Shown in pieces: positions 1 to 8,399 of a DNA stretch of 26,014 bases. The stretch comes from an uncultured Asticcacaulis sp. (GTDB lineage Bacteria; Pseudomonadota; Alphaproteobacteria; Caulobacterales; Caulobacteraceae), in NCBI GenBank assembly GCA_946480125.1, contig CAMLIY010000012.1, positions 1 through 26,014 on the forward strand, written 5' to 3'. Every line of letters starts with the position of its first letter. Position 1 is the stretch's first letter. The position numbers and the translations under genes were made by a program. Under the pieces are notes generated by a model. It was not told where the DNA came from, did not search any database, and saw only the letters and a program-made list of their open reading frames with translations.

Positions 1-2
1 TG

Positions 3-221
3 ACAGACTGCGACAAGGATGTCATCAAGATACGCATCCTGGTCAGTGCCGCCAACTCACCGACCGCCTGGGATCTGCGCTGTTTCGTTCGTGAGCAGAT
101 GATCCGTTTCATTCAGGACACCTATCCGCAATGCCTGCCCAAGACCCGCGCCACGCTCGAAAATTTGCATGATAATCGAGATCAACAATCCGCAGGACCC
201 ACGCCTCAACCTGTATCGTGA
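3..221 (+). CDS. Mechanosensitive ion channel (MscS family), C-terminal fragment
   Basis: The frame is open from the window edge and gives 72 residues ending in TGA at 219-221. The translation contains KIRILVSAANSPTAWDLRC followed by a V-R-E-x-M-I-x-F-I segment and YPQCLP. This is the usual C-terminal cytoplasmic alpha/beta end of MscS-type channels, where an ILVSA strand leads to an AWDLRC-VRE helix. Such channels sit in the inner membrane and open under membrane tension during hypo-osmotic shock. The transmembrane pore region lies outside the window. The last 53 bases overlap the start of the RNA methyltransferase gene in another frame. The family call rests on this tail only. Confidence 0.72.
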   Translation, partial: TDCDKDVIKIRILVSAANSPTAWDLRCFVREQMIRFIQDTYPQCLPKTRATLENLHDNRDQQSAGPTPQPVS

Positions 222-942
222 CGTCAAGGATCGTGACCTGACGGGCCGCGACGGCCTGTTCATGGCGGAAGGCAAGGTGGTTCTGGAGCGCTTGTTTGCC
301 TCACCGCTGGCGGAGACGGTCAGCGTTCTGACCACGCCGGAACGCCTGAACGGGCTGGCGCATTTGCCGGATGCCCCGGTCTATGTAGTGACGCAGGCGG
401 TGATGGACGAACTGGCCGGCTTTCCGATCCACCGCGGATATCTGGCCCTGGGCCGCTATGCGCCGCCTTTGTCATTGGATGAGGTGCTGACATCGGCAAG
501 CGTGCGTGTACTGGTCCTGTCCGGCATCGCCAATACCGATAATATGGGCGGGCTGATGCGCAATGGGGCGGCCTTCGGCGTCAATGCGGTGATTCTGGAT
601 GCGACCTGTTGCGATCCGCTATACCGCAAGGCGATTCGGGTGAGTGTCGGTGGTGTATTGCAGGTGCCGCATTACCGGGTCGATGACCTGGTGACCGCCT
701 TACACACACTTGACCTGACGCCCTATGCCCTAAGTCCTTCGGGGATGGTGACGCTGGATGAGGTCAGGCCGGCCGCGCGCTCGGCCATGCTTTTGGGCGC
801 CGAAGGGCCTGGCTTGGCTGCCGATATCATGGCCGCATGCACAACGGTGCGAATAGAGATGAGTGGAGGCTTCGACAGCCTGAACGTAGCAACAACGTCA
901 GGCATTGCCCTCTATCATCTATGCCGGCGAGTGAACTTCTGA
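169..942 (+). CDS. TrmH/SpoU-family RNA 2'-O-methyltransferase
   Basis: A 257-residue SPOUT-class SAM-dependent RNA ribose methyltransferase. The N-terminal third (to about 105) looks like the substrate-binding domain of SpoU enzymes. The catalytic domain carries all three SpoU motifs: NTDNMGGLMRNG (122-133), with the RNA-contacting Arg; GAEGPGL (210-216); and I-E-M then FDSLNVATTSGIALY (229-249), which form the trefoil-knot SAM site. The ATG at 169 gives the normal family N-terminus (a DPRL-YRDVRDRDL-like segment), so the 53-bp overlap with the upstream channel gene looks real and suggests co-transcription. Whether it acts on tRNA or rRNA cannot be told from sequence. No strong Shine-Dalgarno is visible, consistent with translational coupling. 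Confidence 0.9.
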   Translation: MIIEINNPQDPRLNLYRDVKDRDLTGRDGLFMAEGKVVLERLFASPLAETVSVLTTPERLNGLAHLPDAPVYVVTQAVMDELAGFPIHRGYLALGRYAPPLSLDEVLTSASVRVLVLSGIANTDNMGGLMRNGAAFGVNAVILDATCCDPLYRKAIRVSVGGVLQVPHYRVDDLVTALHTLDLTPYALSPSGMVTLDEVRPAARSAMLLGAEGPGLAADIMAACTTVRIEMSGGFDSLNVATTSGIALYHLCRRVNF

Positions 943-1003
943 CGGCCACCTGAACCTGCAATGCGACAAAAATGCGACACAATGAGTTAAATTGGATTAT
1001 TTA

Positions 1004-1017
1004 TATCGTATACGGTA
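1004..1017. promoter_or_regulatory. Near-perfect 14-bp palindrome upstream of the TonB receptor gene
   Basis: TATCGTATACGGTA has dyad symmetry around CGTATACG, with only one non-complementary pair in 14 bp. It lies 57 bp before the receptor start codon in an AT-rich stretch, where operators of LacI- or GntR-type sugar regulators usually sit. Just upstream is a direct repeat, ATGCGACAAA/ATGCGACACA (961-981). The regulator is unknown. The GntR gene at 10213-10920 is one candidate, but the palindrome does not match the FadR-type TNGTNNNACNA consensus. Confidence 0.4.
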
Positions 1018-1039
1018 GTCAATATGGCTGAGGCGTAAT

Positions 1040-1069
1040 ACCCCTTACACATGTAAGCATAAAAGGGGT
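1040..1069 (+). promoter_or_regulatory. Hairpin that would cover the Shine-Dalgarno of the TonB receptor mRNA
   Basis: ACCCCTT (1040-1046) is exactly complementary to AAGGGGT (1063-1069), with a 16-nt loop. The loop contains a smaller TTACA-CA-TGTAA inverted repeat that overlaps the outer stem by two bases. The 3' arm is the only plausible ribosome-binding site for the ATG at 1075 (AAGGGG, spacer 6 nt). Folding would therefore hide the SD, and the small hairpin could compete with it. The pairing is visible in the sequence; the regulatory role is inferred. Confidence 0.4.
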
Positions 1070-1074
1070 TTGAT

Positions 1075-4053
1075 ATGTCAAAATGGAAGTTTCATCATTA
1101 CCTGAACGCTGGCACGGCGCTGGCTGTCATTTTATCAATGGGCGCGGCGGGGACCGCATTTGCCCAGAAAGCCCCTTCCGCCGAGACGGAAAAGGCTGAC
1201 ACCAAGACGGATTCAGACGCCGCGGCCGAGGAAACGACGGTTGTTGTCACGGGATCGCGTATCCGCCATCGCGGGGCGGCGAGCGCCACGCCAACGACGG
1301 TTATCGGCGCCGATCTTATCTCAAAAAGCGGTACGCGTCAGATCGCCGACCTCGTCAATCAGACGCCCGCTCTGGTCATCAGCCAGAGCGACCAGACTTC
1401 CAATGCCAATCGCGACAAGGATTCGATGGATGCCGGCCACCCCGGCCTGAACGCGCTCGACCTGCGCGGTCTCGGCACCAAGCGCACGCTCGTCCTGGTC
1501 AATGGCCGCCGCCATGTGCCGGGCGCGCCGGGCAGTTCGGCCGTTGATATCAGCACTATCCCCTCCAGCCTGGTTGAACGCGTCGAAATCATCACCGGCG
1601 GCGCTTCGGCACAGTATGGCGCCGACGCCGTGGCCGGTGTCGCCAACTTCATCCTCAAGAAAAACTTCCAGGGCTATGAAGCCAATCTCCAGTACGGCAA
1701 TTCCAACTATAACGACATGCCGAGCTATGGTGGCGATATTCTCTACGGCAAGAATTTTAACAATGATAAGGGCAATTTCACGCTGTTCGCCAGCTATGAC
1801 CAGTCGAACGGCACGGTTTCCGGCCAGGACCGTCCGTGGACGGCGACGGGCAATCCCTGGTGGCTTAAGGGTGACAATGGCATAAGCACCATACTGGATG
1901 GCCAGAAAAACCTGTCATATTCGCCGCGCGCCCAGGTTTTGCTGGGCGGCAAGCCCTATACCTTCAATGATGACGGAAGCATGCGCGACCCGATCCTCGG
2001 GCCATCGGGCATTCTGCAAAATACCTATGACCTGACGGATTCCGGTTCGATCGCCAATCTGGTGACCGATGGCGGCGAATATGGCGGCCGCTATGATGGC
2101 TGGCTGCTGTCGGTGCCAAGCGAGCGCTTCATCACCCAGGCGACCATGGGCTACCAGCTGACGCCCAATATCCACTATTTCCTTGAAGCCGATTATGCCA
2201 CCAACAAGTCGCACGGCGAATATGGCGTGTGGTATGAAGGTGGCTCCAACCGTCTGTCCGCCGATAATCCGTTCATCACCGATGAGATGCGCGCGGCCAA
2301 TGGCGGCACGGTCGATAACCTTGCTTTCGTGCGCCAGTATCCGGAATTTGGTCGCGCCAAGTCGGAATATAAGCGTGACCTGTATCAGATCGTCACGGGT
2401 CTTGAAGGGGATCTGCCCGGTCTGATCGGCGATCATGACTGGAACTGGTCGGCCTATTATTCCTACGGCAAGACCCAGGAAACCAACCACGACACCAACA
2501 ACACGTCGAACGACCGCTACATGAAGGCGCTGGATGTCGTCATGGGCGCCGGCGGATCGCCGGTCTGCCGTGTCACCCTGACCGACCCGAGCGATCCGTG
2601 CAAACCGCTCAATCCGTTCAAGCCGGTGACGCAGGATGTCATCGACTACCTGCAATATGATTCCAGCTCGGCCACCTCGTCGTTGCAACAGCACGTCGTT
2701 TCCGGTTACGCTACCGGCGGCATCTTCAATCTGCCGGCCGGTGAAGTTCAGGTCGTGGTCGGTGGTGAGTTCCGCAAGGAAATAGCTGACATCGGCGCGG
2801 TGCCGGAATATGACCCGGACAATCCCGCTTTCGTGGCCGATTATGGGGTCGAGCAGCATCCGCTGCACGGTGAATACGACGTCAAGGAAGCCTTCGCCGA
2901 ACTGAGCGTGCCGATCCTGAAGGATTTGCCGTTCGCGCAAAAACTGTCGCTTGATGCCGCCATCCGCGCCTCGGATTATTCGACCGCCGGCAAGACCACG
3001 GCCTACAAATATGGCCTGCAATGGGCGCCGGTTAAGGATGTCCGCTTCCGCGGCACCTTTGGCGAGGCCGTGCGCGCACCGAATATCAGCGAAGTCTTCA
3101 CCGCCTCTTCGATCAGCGGCGCGTGGCTGAGCGATCCGTGTAACTACTACAATCTGCCCTATCGTGTCGACAAAACGCAATATACCGCCGCCAACTGCGC
3201 CGCTGTCATGCCGGCCAACAAAAACGATTACTGGCTGTATCTTGATGTCATCAAAAAGGGCAATCCCGACCTCAAGGTCGAGACCGCCAAGACCCTGACG
3301 CTCGGCCTGGTCTTCCAGCCGCGTTTCATGAAAAACCTGTCGGCCTCGTTCGATTATTATGACATCGATATGCGCAATGTCGTTTCAGCCATGGCGCCGC
3401 AGACCATCATCAACAAGTGCATGGATGCGCCCAGCCTCGACAATGAATATTGCGGCATGATCGTGCGCGACCCGACGACGAACAATCTTGTCTCGGTCGT
3501 CCAGCAAAACATCAACCTGGCGCAACGCGTCAACCGCGGCGTCGATATGGAGGTCGACTACAATTTCAATCTGTCTGACCTCGGTCTCGGCAGCGATAGC
3601 GGCCGTATCTCCATCAATAGCGTTTATACGCATCTGCTGGAAAATACCTATACGGCTGATCCGGACAATCCCACCGTCATCACCGATACGCTCGGTGTCT
3701 TCGGTTTCCCGGAATGGAAGGGCGTTACGCGCATCAGCTATGATCGCGGGCCTCTGTGGGTGAGCTGGAACCTGCGCGCCTTCTCGCCCATGCGCCAGAC
3801 CACGACCATTACGCCGGAAGAATATGATCCGTACCAGACCAAGGCGGTGCTCTACAGCGACTTTTACGCCACCTATCGCCTCAAGCCGAACGTGATCCTG
3901 AATGTCGGCGTTAACAATGTCTTCAACAAGGCGCCGCCGCGGTATCCGGGCGCCGAAGCCGGCGGGGCCTATTTCGGCGACGAGGGCTGGCAGTCGGGCA
4001 TGTTCGATGTCATTGGCCGCACCATGCACATCGGCCTGAAGTTCACCAACTAA
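1075..4053 (+). CDS. TonB-dependent outer-membrane receptor
   Basis: A 992-residue outer-membrane active transporter. Residues 1-30 form a signal peptide ending GTAFA before QKAP. An acidic linker is followed by a TonB-box-like ETTVVVTGS (53-61). The plug domain follows to roughly residue 200, including the segment RTLVLVNGRR, the VDISTIP and VERVEI elements and the GGASAQYGADAVAG motif. The rest is a 22-strand-type beta-barrel with many aromatic-rich strands, ending in MHIGLKFTN. The length and plug type resemble the carbohydrate and peptide importers abundant in Caulobacter and Xanthomonas rather than compact siderophore receptors. The substrate is not determined. Proximity to a glycosidase island makes an oligosaccharide plausible, but unrelated minus-strand genes intervene. 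The gene stands alone between an operator-like palindrome and a terminator. Confidence 0.93.
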   Translation: MSKWKFHHYLNAGTALAVILSMGAAGTAFAQKAPSAETEKADTKTDSDAAAEETTVVVTGSRIRHRGAASATPTTVIGADLISKSGTRQIADLVNQTPALVISQSDQTSNANRDKDSMDAGHPGLNALDLRGLGTKRTLVLVNGRRHVPGAPGSSAVDISTIPSSLVERVEIITGGASAQYGADAVAGVANFILKKNFQGYEANLQYGNSNYNDMPSYGGDILYGKNFNNDKGNFTLFASYDQSNGTVSGQDRPWTATGNPWWLKGDNGISTILDGQKNLSYSPRAQVLLGGKPYTFNDDGSMRDPILGPSGILQNTYDLTDSGSIANLVTDGGEYGGRYDGWLLSVPSERFITQATMGYQLTPNIHYFLEADYATNKSHGEYGVWYEGGSNRLSADNPFITDEMRAANGGTVDNLAFVRQYPEFGRAKSEYKRDLYQIVTGLEGDLPGLIGDHDWNWSAYYSYGKTQETNHDTNNTSNDRYMKALDVVMGAGGSPVCRVTLTDPSDPCKPLNPFKPVTQDVIDYLQYDSSSATSSLQQHVVSGYATGGIFNLPAGEVQVVVGGEFRKEIADIGAVPEYDPDNPAFVADYGVEQHPLHGEYDVKEAFAELSVPILKDLPFAQKLSLDAAIRASDYSTAGKTTAYKYGLQWAPVKDVRFRGTFGEAVRAPNISEVFTASSISGAWLSDPCNYYNLPYRVDKTQYTAANCAAVMPANKNDYWLYLDVIKKGNPDLKVETAKTLTLGLVFQPRFMKNLSASFDYYDIDMRNVVSAMAPQTIINKCMDAPSLDNEYCGMIVRDPTTNNLVSVVQQNINLAQRVNRGVDMEVDYNFNLSDLGLGSDSGRISINSVYTHLLENTYTADPDNPTVITDTLGVFGFPEWKGVTRISYDRGPLWVSWNLRAFSPMRQTTTITPEEYDPYQTKAVLYSDFYATYRLKPNVILNVGVNNVFNKAPPRYPGAEAGGAYFGDEGWQSGMFDVIGRTMHIGLKFTN

Positions 4054-4060
4054 AACAAAG

Positions 4061-4087
4061 AACCCCGCAGGCAACTGCGGGGTTTTT
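4061..4087. terminator. Bidirectional rho-independent terminator between the receptor gene and pncB
   Basis: CCCCGCAG (4063-4070), loop GCAA, CTGCGGGG (4075-4082), then TTTTT. The stem extends by AA/TT to 10 bp. The opposite strand is also followed by a T-rich stretch, so it can stop both converging transcripts (the receptor gene ends at 4053, pncB at 4090). Confidence 0.85.
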
Positions 4088-4089
4088 CT

Positions 4090-5394
4090 TTAAACGGTAA
4101 CCGCTGAAGCTTCTCGACCGGCGTTGCCGAAGATGCGTAAGTAGCGGGCGATTTCAGCGGGGTCTCCCGTGGCCTTTTCAGGATTGTCCGACAGCTTGAC
4201 CGCCGGACGGCCATCCGCCTCGGTTACCTTGCAAACCAGGGAGATGGCGTCCAGTTGGTGGGTTTCAAAGGGCGCGCAGTCGCGGAAATCATTGGTCAGG
4301 TTGGTGCCCCAGCCAAAACTCATCCGCACCCGGCCCTCGAAATGGTGGTAGGTGTCCGCAATACTGTCGACATCCATGCCGTCGGAAAAGATCAGCAACT
4401 TGCCCGTTGGATCGACGCCCTTCGATTGCCACCAGCGAATGATCTGCTCACCGCCGGCGATTGGCGGGGCGCTATCCGGGCGAAAGCCGGTCCAGTTGGC
4501 CAGCCAGTCCGGGGCGCGGTCCAGAAAGGCGGTGGTGCCGAAAGCATCGGGCAGGGCGATCAGCAGATTGCCGTCATAGTGCGCCTGCCAGTCTTCCAGC
4601 ACGCGGTAGGGCGCGCTGGCCACTTCGGTGTCACTGTCGGCCAGCGCCGCCAGCACCATTGGCAATTCATGGGCATTGGTGCCGATCGCTTCCAGGTCGT
4701 TATCCATGGCCAGTAAAACATTCGAGGTGCCGATAAAGCGCTTGCCCAGGCCTTCTTTCAGGGCCTCGACGCACCAGCGCTGCCACAGGAAGCTATGACG
4801 CCGGCGGGTGCCGAAATCGGATAGCACCAGATCGGGCAGGGCGCGCAGGCGTTCGACCTTGCCCCACAGTTTCGCCTTGGCGCGGGCATAGAGCACATCG
4901 AGCGCGAACCGGCCCTGGCCGCGCATGGCCGCGCGCGATCGCAGTTCGTTGAGTATCGTCAGGGCCGGGATTTCCCACAGGGTGGTCTGCGTCCACGGCC
5001 CATGGAAATGCAGTTCGTACTGGCCATCGGCCTTGCGCAGTTCATATTCCGGCAGCTGAAAATCCTTCAGCCAGGCGATAAAATCCGGGCTGAACATCTG
5101 GGTCTTGCCGTAGAAGCTGTTGCCCGCCAGCCAGATCAGTTCCTTGGGCGTAAAACGGACCGTGCGGGCATGATCAAGCTGGGCGCGCAACTCGGCCTCA
5201 TCGATCTCTTCGGCTAGGCGAACACTATGGCTTCGGTTGATTACCGAGAAGGTCACCGGCACCTCGGGGTAGAGGTGCCGGATCATTTGCAGCATCAGCA
5301 GCTTGTAAAAGTCGGTATCAAGCAGGCTGCGAACGATTGGATCGAGCCGCCAGTTATGGTCATAGGTGCGGGTGGCGATATCTGTGACCGCCAT
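4090..5394 (-). CDS. pncB: Nicotinate phosphoribosyltransferase
   Basis: A 434-residue cytoplasmic enzyme that converts nicotinate and PRPP to nicotinate mononucleotide, with ATP-driven turnover, in the Preiss-Handler NAD salvage route. The N-terminal [16 protein letters not shown] is the family hallmark. Also visible are [10 protein letters not shown] (92-101), [10 protein letters not shown] (192-201) and GTSN (222-225). TNAHELPM (239-246) has the His that is phosphorylated in this family at about 242, and FSDGMD lies in the C-terminal half. The length is normal for proteobacterial PncB. The ATG shares its A with the TGA of the upstream DUF2188 gene (TGATG), so translation is probably coupled. 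It is the last gene of a minus-strand run and ends at a shared terminator. Confidence 0.95.
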   Translation of the reverse strand: MAVTDIATRTYDHNWRLDPIVRSLLDTDFYKLLMLQMIRHLYPEVPVTFSVINRSHSVRLAEEIDEAELRAQLDHARTVRFTPKELIWLAGNSFYGKTQMFSPDFIAWLKDFQLPEYELRKADGQYELHFHGPWTQTTLWEIPALTILNELRSRAAMRGQGRFALDVLYARAKAKLWGKVERLRALPDLVLSDFGTRRRHSFLWQRWCVEALKEGLGKRFIGTSNVLLAMDNDLEAIGTNAHELPMVLAALADSDTEVASAPYRVLEDWQAHYDGNLLIALPDAFGTTAFLDRAPDWLANWTGFRPDSAPPIAGGEQIIRWWQSKGVDPTGKLLIFSDGMDVDSIADTYHHFEGRVRMSFGWGTNLTNDFRDCAPFETHQLDAISLVCKVTEADGRPAVKLSDNPEKATGDPAEIARYLRIFGNAGREASAVTV

Positions 5395-5633
5395 CAGCCT
5401 TCGACCGAGGTCTCCGGGCGGTCTTCGCCATGGGCCAGTTCATCATGCCAGACACCGCTGCTATCTTCATAGGAAATGCCGGTGTCGCTGCCCGGCGCGG
5501 TTTGTTCGCGGGCGGCGCTACGGGCGGCCGTCAGCGCCACATCATGGCTGGCGAAGGTTTCCGAGAAGGTGCCGCCGACCGTATAGGCCCAGCCGCCATC
5601 GTGTTGAACGACTTTGTAAGTGACCTTGGTCAT
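5394..5633 (-). CDS. DUF2188-type small protein
   Basis: A 79-residue soluble protein resembling the DUF2188 family: [18 protein letters not shown], then a phenylalanine-rich loop, then a helix [14 protein letters not shown], then [15 protein letters not shown]. The short beta-strand pattern followed by an alpha helix and a final strand is typical. Function is unknown. It starts two bases after the stop of the phosphomannomutase gene and overlaps the pncB start by one base, so it sits inside a tight operon. It has no signal peptide. Its acidic, polar C-terminal tail looks disordered. Confidence 0.8.
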   Translation of the reverse strand: MTKVTYKVVQHDGGWAYTVGGTFSETFASHDVALTAARSAAREQTAPGSDTGISYEDSSGVWHDELAHGEDRPETSVEG

Positions 5634-5635
5634 GC

Positions 5636-7138
5636 TTAGATTTCCTGATTATAGTCAGTGATTTCCGGATATTTGGCGAGACGCGGTTTCACTTCCTTGC
5701 GGAAGAGGTCGCGCATGTCGTCTTCGCTGCGCAGGCTTTCCACCACCACCACCAGTTCCGGCTTGTTGGAGGAGGCGCGGACCAGTACCCACGAGCCGTC
5801 TTCAAGATGAACGCGGGCGCCATTGACCGTAATGACTTCCGTCACCTTGCGGCCGAGGATCGAGCCGCCGGCGGCCAACAGGTCTTCATACTCCTTGACG
5901 ATCTTTTCCAGGGTCTGGTACTTGATCTCGTCCGGGCAATGCGGGCTCATGGTGAGCGAGGTATAGGCCACCGGCAGGGCATTTTTCAGTTCCGACAGGC
6001 TCTTGCCCGGATTGCGATCCAGCATGGCCAGGATGGCTTCGGCGGCCTTGAGGCCATCATCGTAACCGCGACCGATCGGATCGGCCAGGAAGAAGTGGCC
6101 CGATTTTTCAAATCCGGCCAGGGCTTTCAGTTCGGCCGTCTTGCGCTTGATATAGGAGTGGCCGGTTTTCCAGTAGACGGTCTTGGCGCCGTTCTTCTTC
6201 AGCACCTCATCGGTGGCGTAAAGGCCGGTTGATTTGACATCGACCACGAAGGTGGCGTTCTTGTAGATTTCCGACAGGTCACGCGCCAGCATCAGGCCGA
6301 TCTTGTCGGCGAAGATTTCATTGCCCTCGTTATCGACCACGCCGCAGCGATCGCCGTCGCCATCGAAGCCCAGCGCCAGGTCGGCGCCATGTTCCTTGAC
6401 GGCCTTGGCCATATCGACCAGCATTTCGTGGTCTTCGGGATTAGGGTTATATTTCGGGAAGGTCGAATCGAGATGGGTATCGAGTTCGATAACTTCCGCC
6501 CCCATGGCCCGAAGCGTCTGTGGGGCGAAGGCGCCGGCCGTACCGTTACCGCAGGCGCAGACCACCTTCAGCTTGCGCTTCAGTTGCAGCTTCGAGGAGA
6601 TGTCGTCTATATAGCGCTGCTGCACGCCTTCGACGCGCTTGAGACTGCCGCCGGGACGTTCGACGCCGAGGCCACCCAGCACGATTTCTTTCAAGCGGCC
6701 CATTTCTTCCGGCCCGAAGGTGAGCGGCGCCTGACAGCCCATCTTCACGCCGGTCCAGCCATTGTCATTATGCGAGGCCGTGACCATGGCGACGCAGGCC
6801 GCATCCTGATCAAACTGGGCGAAATAGGCGATCGGAGAGAGGCAAAGACCAATATCGATCACCTCGATACCCGCCTGCATCAGGCCAAGGATCAGGGCGT
6901 TCTTGATATTGGTCGAGTAAGAACGGAAGTCATGGCCGGTTACCAGTTTCGGCGTCACGCCGCGTTCATAAATGTAGGTGCCCAACCCTAAGCCCAGCGC
7001 CTGGATGCCGAGCAGGTTGATTTCCTTGCCAAAGACCCAGCGGGCGTCATATTCGCGGAAACCCGTGGCTTTGACCTTGGCCTCGGTTTCATATTCATAG
7101 GTATTTTCAGCAATATCAGCTTTAGGCAGCATAGGCAT
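5636..7138 (-). CDS. Phosphomannomutase/phosphoglucomutase (AlgC/ManB type)
   Basis: A 500-residue alpha-D-phosphohexomutase that interconverts hexose 1- and 6-phosphates to feed sugar nucleotides for surface polysaccharides. All four active-site loops are visible: the phosphoserine loop TASHNDNGWTG (120-130, Ser122), the Mg-binding DGDGDR (259-264), the sugar-recognition EKSGHFF (344-350) and the phosphate-binding RASSNKPE (454-461). The start at 7138 follows AAGGA with a 9-nt spacer. A second Met is at residue 3. It lies downstream of galU on the same strand (97-bp gap), so the pair could move glucose 6-phosphate to UDP-glucose. Mannose versus glucose preference cannot be read from sequence. 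Confidence 0.92.
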   Translation of the reverse strand: MPMLPKADIAENTYEYETEAKVKATGFREYDARWVFGKEINLLGIQALGLGLGTYIYERGVTPKLVTGHDFRSYSTNIKNALILGLMQAGIEVIDIGLCLSPIAYFAQFDQDAACVAMVTASHNDNGWTGVKMGCQAPLTFGPEEMGRLKEIVLGGLGVERPGGSLKRVEGVQQRYIDDISSKLQLKRKLKVVCACGNGTAGAFAPQTLRAMGAEVIELDTHLDSTFPKYNPNPEDHEMLVDMAKAVKEHGADLALGFDGDGDRCGVVDNEGNEIFADKIGLMLARDLSEIYKNATFVVDVKSTGLYATDEVLKKNGAKTVYWKTGHSYIKRKTAELKALAGFEKSGHFFLADPIGRGYDDGLKAAEAILAMLDRNPGKSLSELKNALPVAYTSLTMSPHCPDEIKYQTLEKIVKEYEDLLAAGGSILGRKVTEVITVNGARVHLEDGSWVLVRASSNKPELVVVVESLRSEDDMRDLFRKEVKPRLAKYPEITDYNQEI

Positions 7139-7165
7139 TCAGGCAGGTCCTTAAAGGGTTTCGGC

Positions 7166-7180
7166 GCAGGTCGGGCCTGC
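7166..7180. repeat. Small inverted repeat in the galU-phosphomannomutase gap
   Basis: GCAGG-TCGGG-CCTGC is a 5-bp-arm dyad in the 97-bp gap. There is no following T-tract, so it is not a clear terminator. It may only be chance or a weak mRNA hairpin. Confidence 0.2.
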
Positions 7181-7235
7181 TATGCCATATAAAAATGTAA
7201 AAATTCAAAGTGCCTCTTTGTTGAGACACATATGC

Positions 7236-8111
7236 TTACTTGAATAAGGGCAGCAGAGCGGCGCGGGCGGCTTCGCCCAGTTCCGGATGCTTGAGCGCCA
7301 GGGCGACATTGGCGCGCAAAAGACCTATCTTGTCACCGCAGTCATAGGTGAGGCCGTCATATTCAAGCGCATGGAAGTCCTGGCTTTCCATCAGCCGGAA
7401 CATCGAGTCGGTGAGCTGGATTTCACCGCCGGCGCCCTTGCCCTGATCGGCCAGAAGCGAAAAGATTTCGGGCTGCAGGATATAGCGGCCGGAAACGATC
7501 AGGTTGGAAGGGGCGGTGCCGGGCGCTGGTTTTTCAATCATGCCGGTCATCCGGTTCAAGCGGCCGCCTTTGGCGTCGATCGCCACTACGCCATACTGAT
7601 GTGTCTGGTCGTGCGGAACGGGCTCGACCACGATGATATTGCCGCCCACGCGGTCATAGGCATCAATCGTCTGCTTGAGCGCCGGTACATTGGCATCCAT
7701 CACCATATCTGGCAGGATGACGGCAAAGGGCTCGTCACCGATGATGTCACGGGCGCACCAGACGGCATGACCAAGGCCCAATGGCTGCATCTGGCGGATA
7801 AAGCTCATCTCGCCCGGCTTTGGCAATTCGGACACCAGATCGTTGAGAACTGTCGTCTTGCCCTTGGCGGTCAGTTGCGCCTCAAGTTCGACCTGATGAT
7901 CGAAATAATCCTCGATGGCGCCTTTCGAGCGGCCGGTCACGAAAACGAAATGCTCGATTCCGGCGGCGCGCGCTTCGGCGACGACATAGGACAGGATCGG
8001 GCGATCGACCACATTCAGCAGTTCCTTCGGAACCACCTTGGTGCCGGGCAGGACACGCGTGCCGAGACCTGCGACGGGAATGACCGCTTTACGAACGCGT
8101 TTATATGACAA
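7236..8111 (-). CDS. galU: UTP--glucose-1-phosphate uridylyltransferase
   Basis: Makes UDP-glucose from UTP and glucose 1-phosphate in the cytoplasm. Near the N-terminus is the nucleotide-binding segment AGLGTRVLPGTKVVPKELL, followed by VDRP. Further on are GLGHAVWCA, LPDM, QYGVV, EKPAPGTAPSN and GGEIQLTDSM, the usual GalU order. The frame stays open upstream to 8363 without resembling GalU. The best start is TTG at 8109-8111, preceded by GAGG with a 5-nt spacer. It gives LSYKRVRKAVIPVAG and 291 residues, the normal family length. It is transcribed divergently from the GH27 gene, and the phosphohexomutase lies downstream on the same strand. Confidence 0.93.
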   Translation of the reverse strand: MSYKRVRKAVIPVAGLGTRVLPGTKVVPKELLNVVDRPILSYVVAEARAAGIEHFVFVTGRSKGAIEDYFDHQVELEAQLTAKGKTTVLNDLVSELPKPGEMSFIRQMQPLGLGHAVWCARDIIGDEPFAVILPDMVMDANVPALKQTIDAYDRVGGNIIVVEPVPHDQTHQYGVVAIDAKGGRLNRMTGMIEKPAPGTAPSNLIVSGRYILQPEIFSLLADQGKGAGGEIQLTDSMFRLMESQDFHALEYDGLTYDCGDKIGLLRANVALALKHPELGEAARAALLPLFK

Positions 8112-8399
8112 AACAACCTCGGTAATGAAGGGGTGGCCCCGGTTTAGTTTAATCAAATGAAAGCTGTATGCTGACAAATTCGTCGTCAGGTTAAAGGTCG
8201 CACGTCCGTACGGCAAGCCTGCGCGTGCCGATTTCCAAAGCGTCATAAAAATTTGTTTAAAGGAATGTGCGCGCCAAGACCGTAAATCACTACCGATTTT
8301 AATTTGATTTATGGCCTGCCAAGGCTTGCCAGCGCTTGATTTGTAATATTTTATCCACGGCAAATGCAGTTTTAATCTGTGGTCCCCGGGGAGATTGAC
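8112..8399. promoter_or_regulatory. Divergent galU / alpha-galactosidase control region
   Basis: This 288-bp gap must hold promoters for both flanking genes. Visible dyads are CCGTACGG (8206-8213) and TGCCAAGGCTTGCCA (8317-8331; CAAG-G-CTTG core, 12 of 15 positions symmetric), the latter about 70 bp before the GH27 start. GGGG-TGG-CCCC lies near the galU start and could fold in its 5' UTR. The stretch just before the GH27 gene (8333-8353) is AT-rich. I cannot assign -35/-10 boxes with confidence, and no regulator for these sites is identified. Confidence 0.35.

Noticed and set aside
1915..3180. Long open frame on the minus strand (421 codons) inside the TonB receptor gene
   Set aside because: It lies wholly opposite a clear receptor; its composition (Arg, Ile, Gly, His rich) is that of a GC-rich antisense shadow and no family is recognisable.
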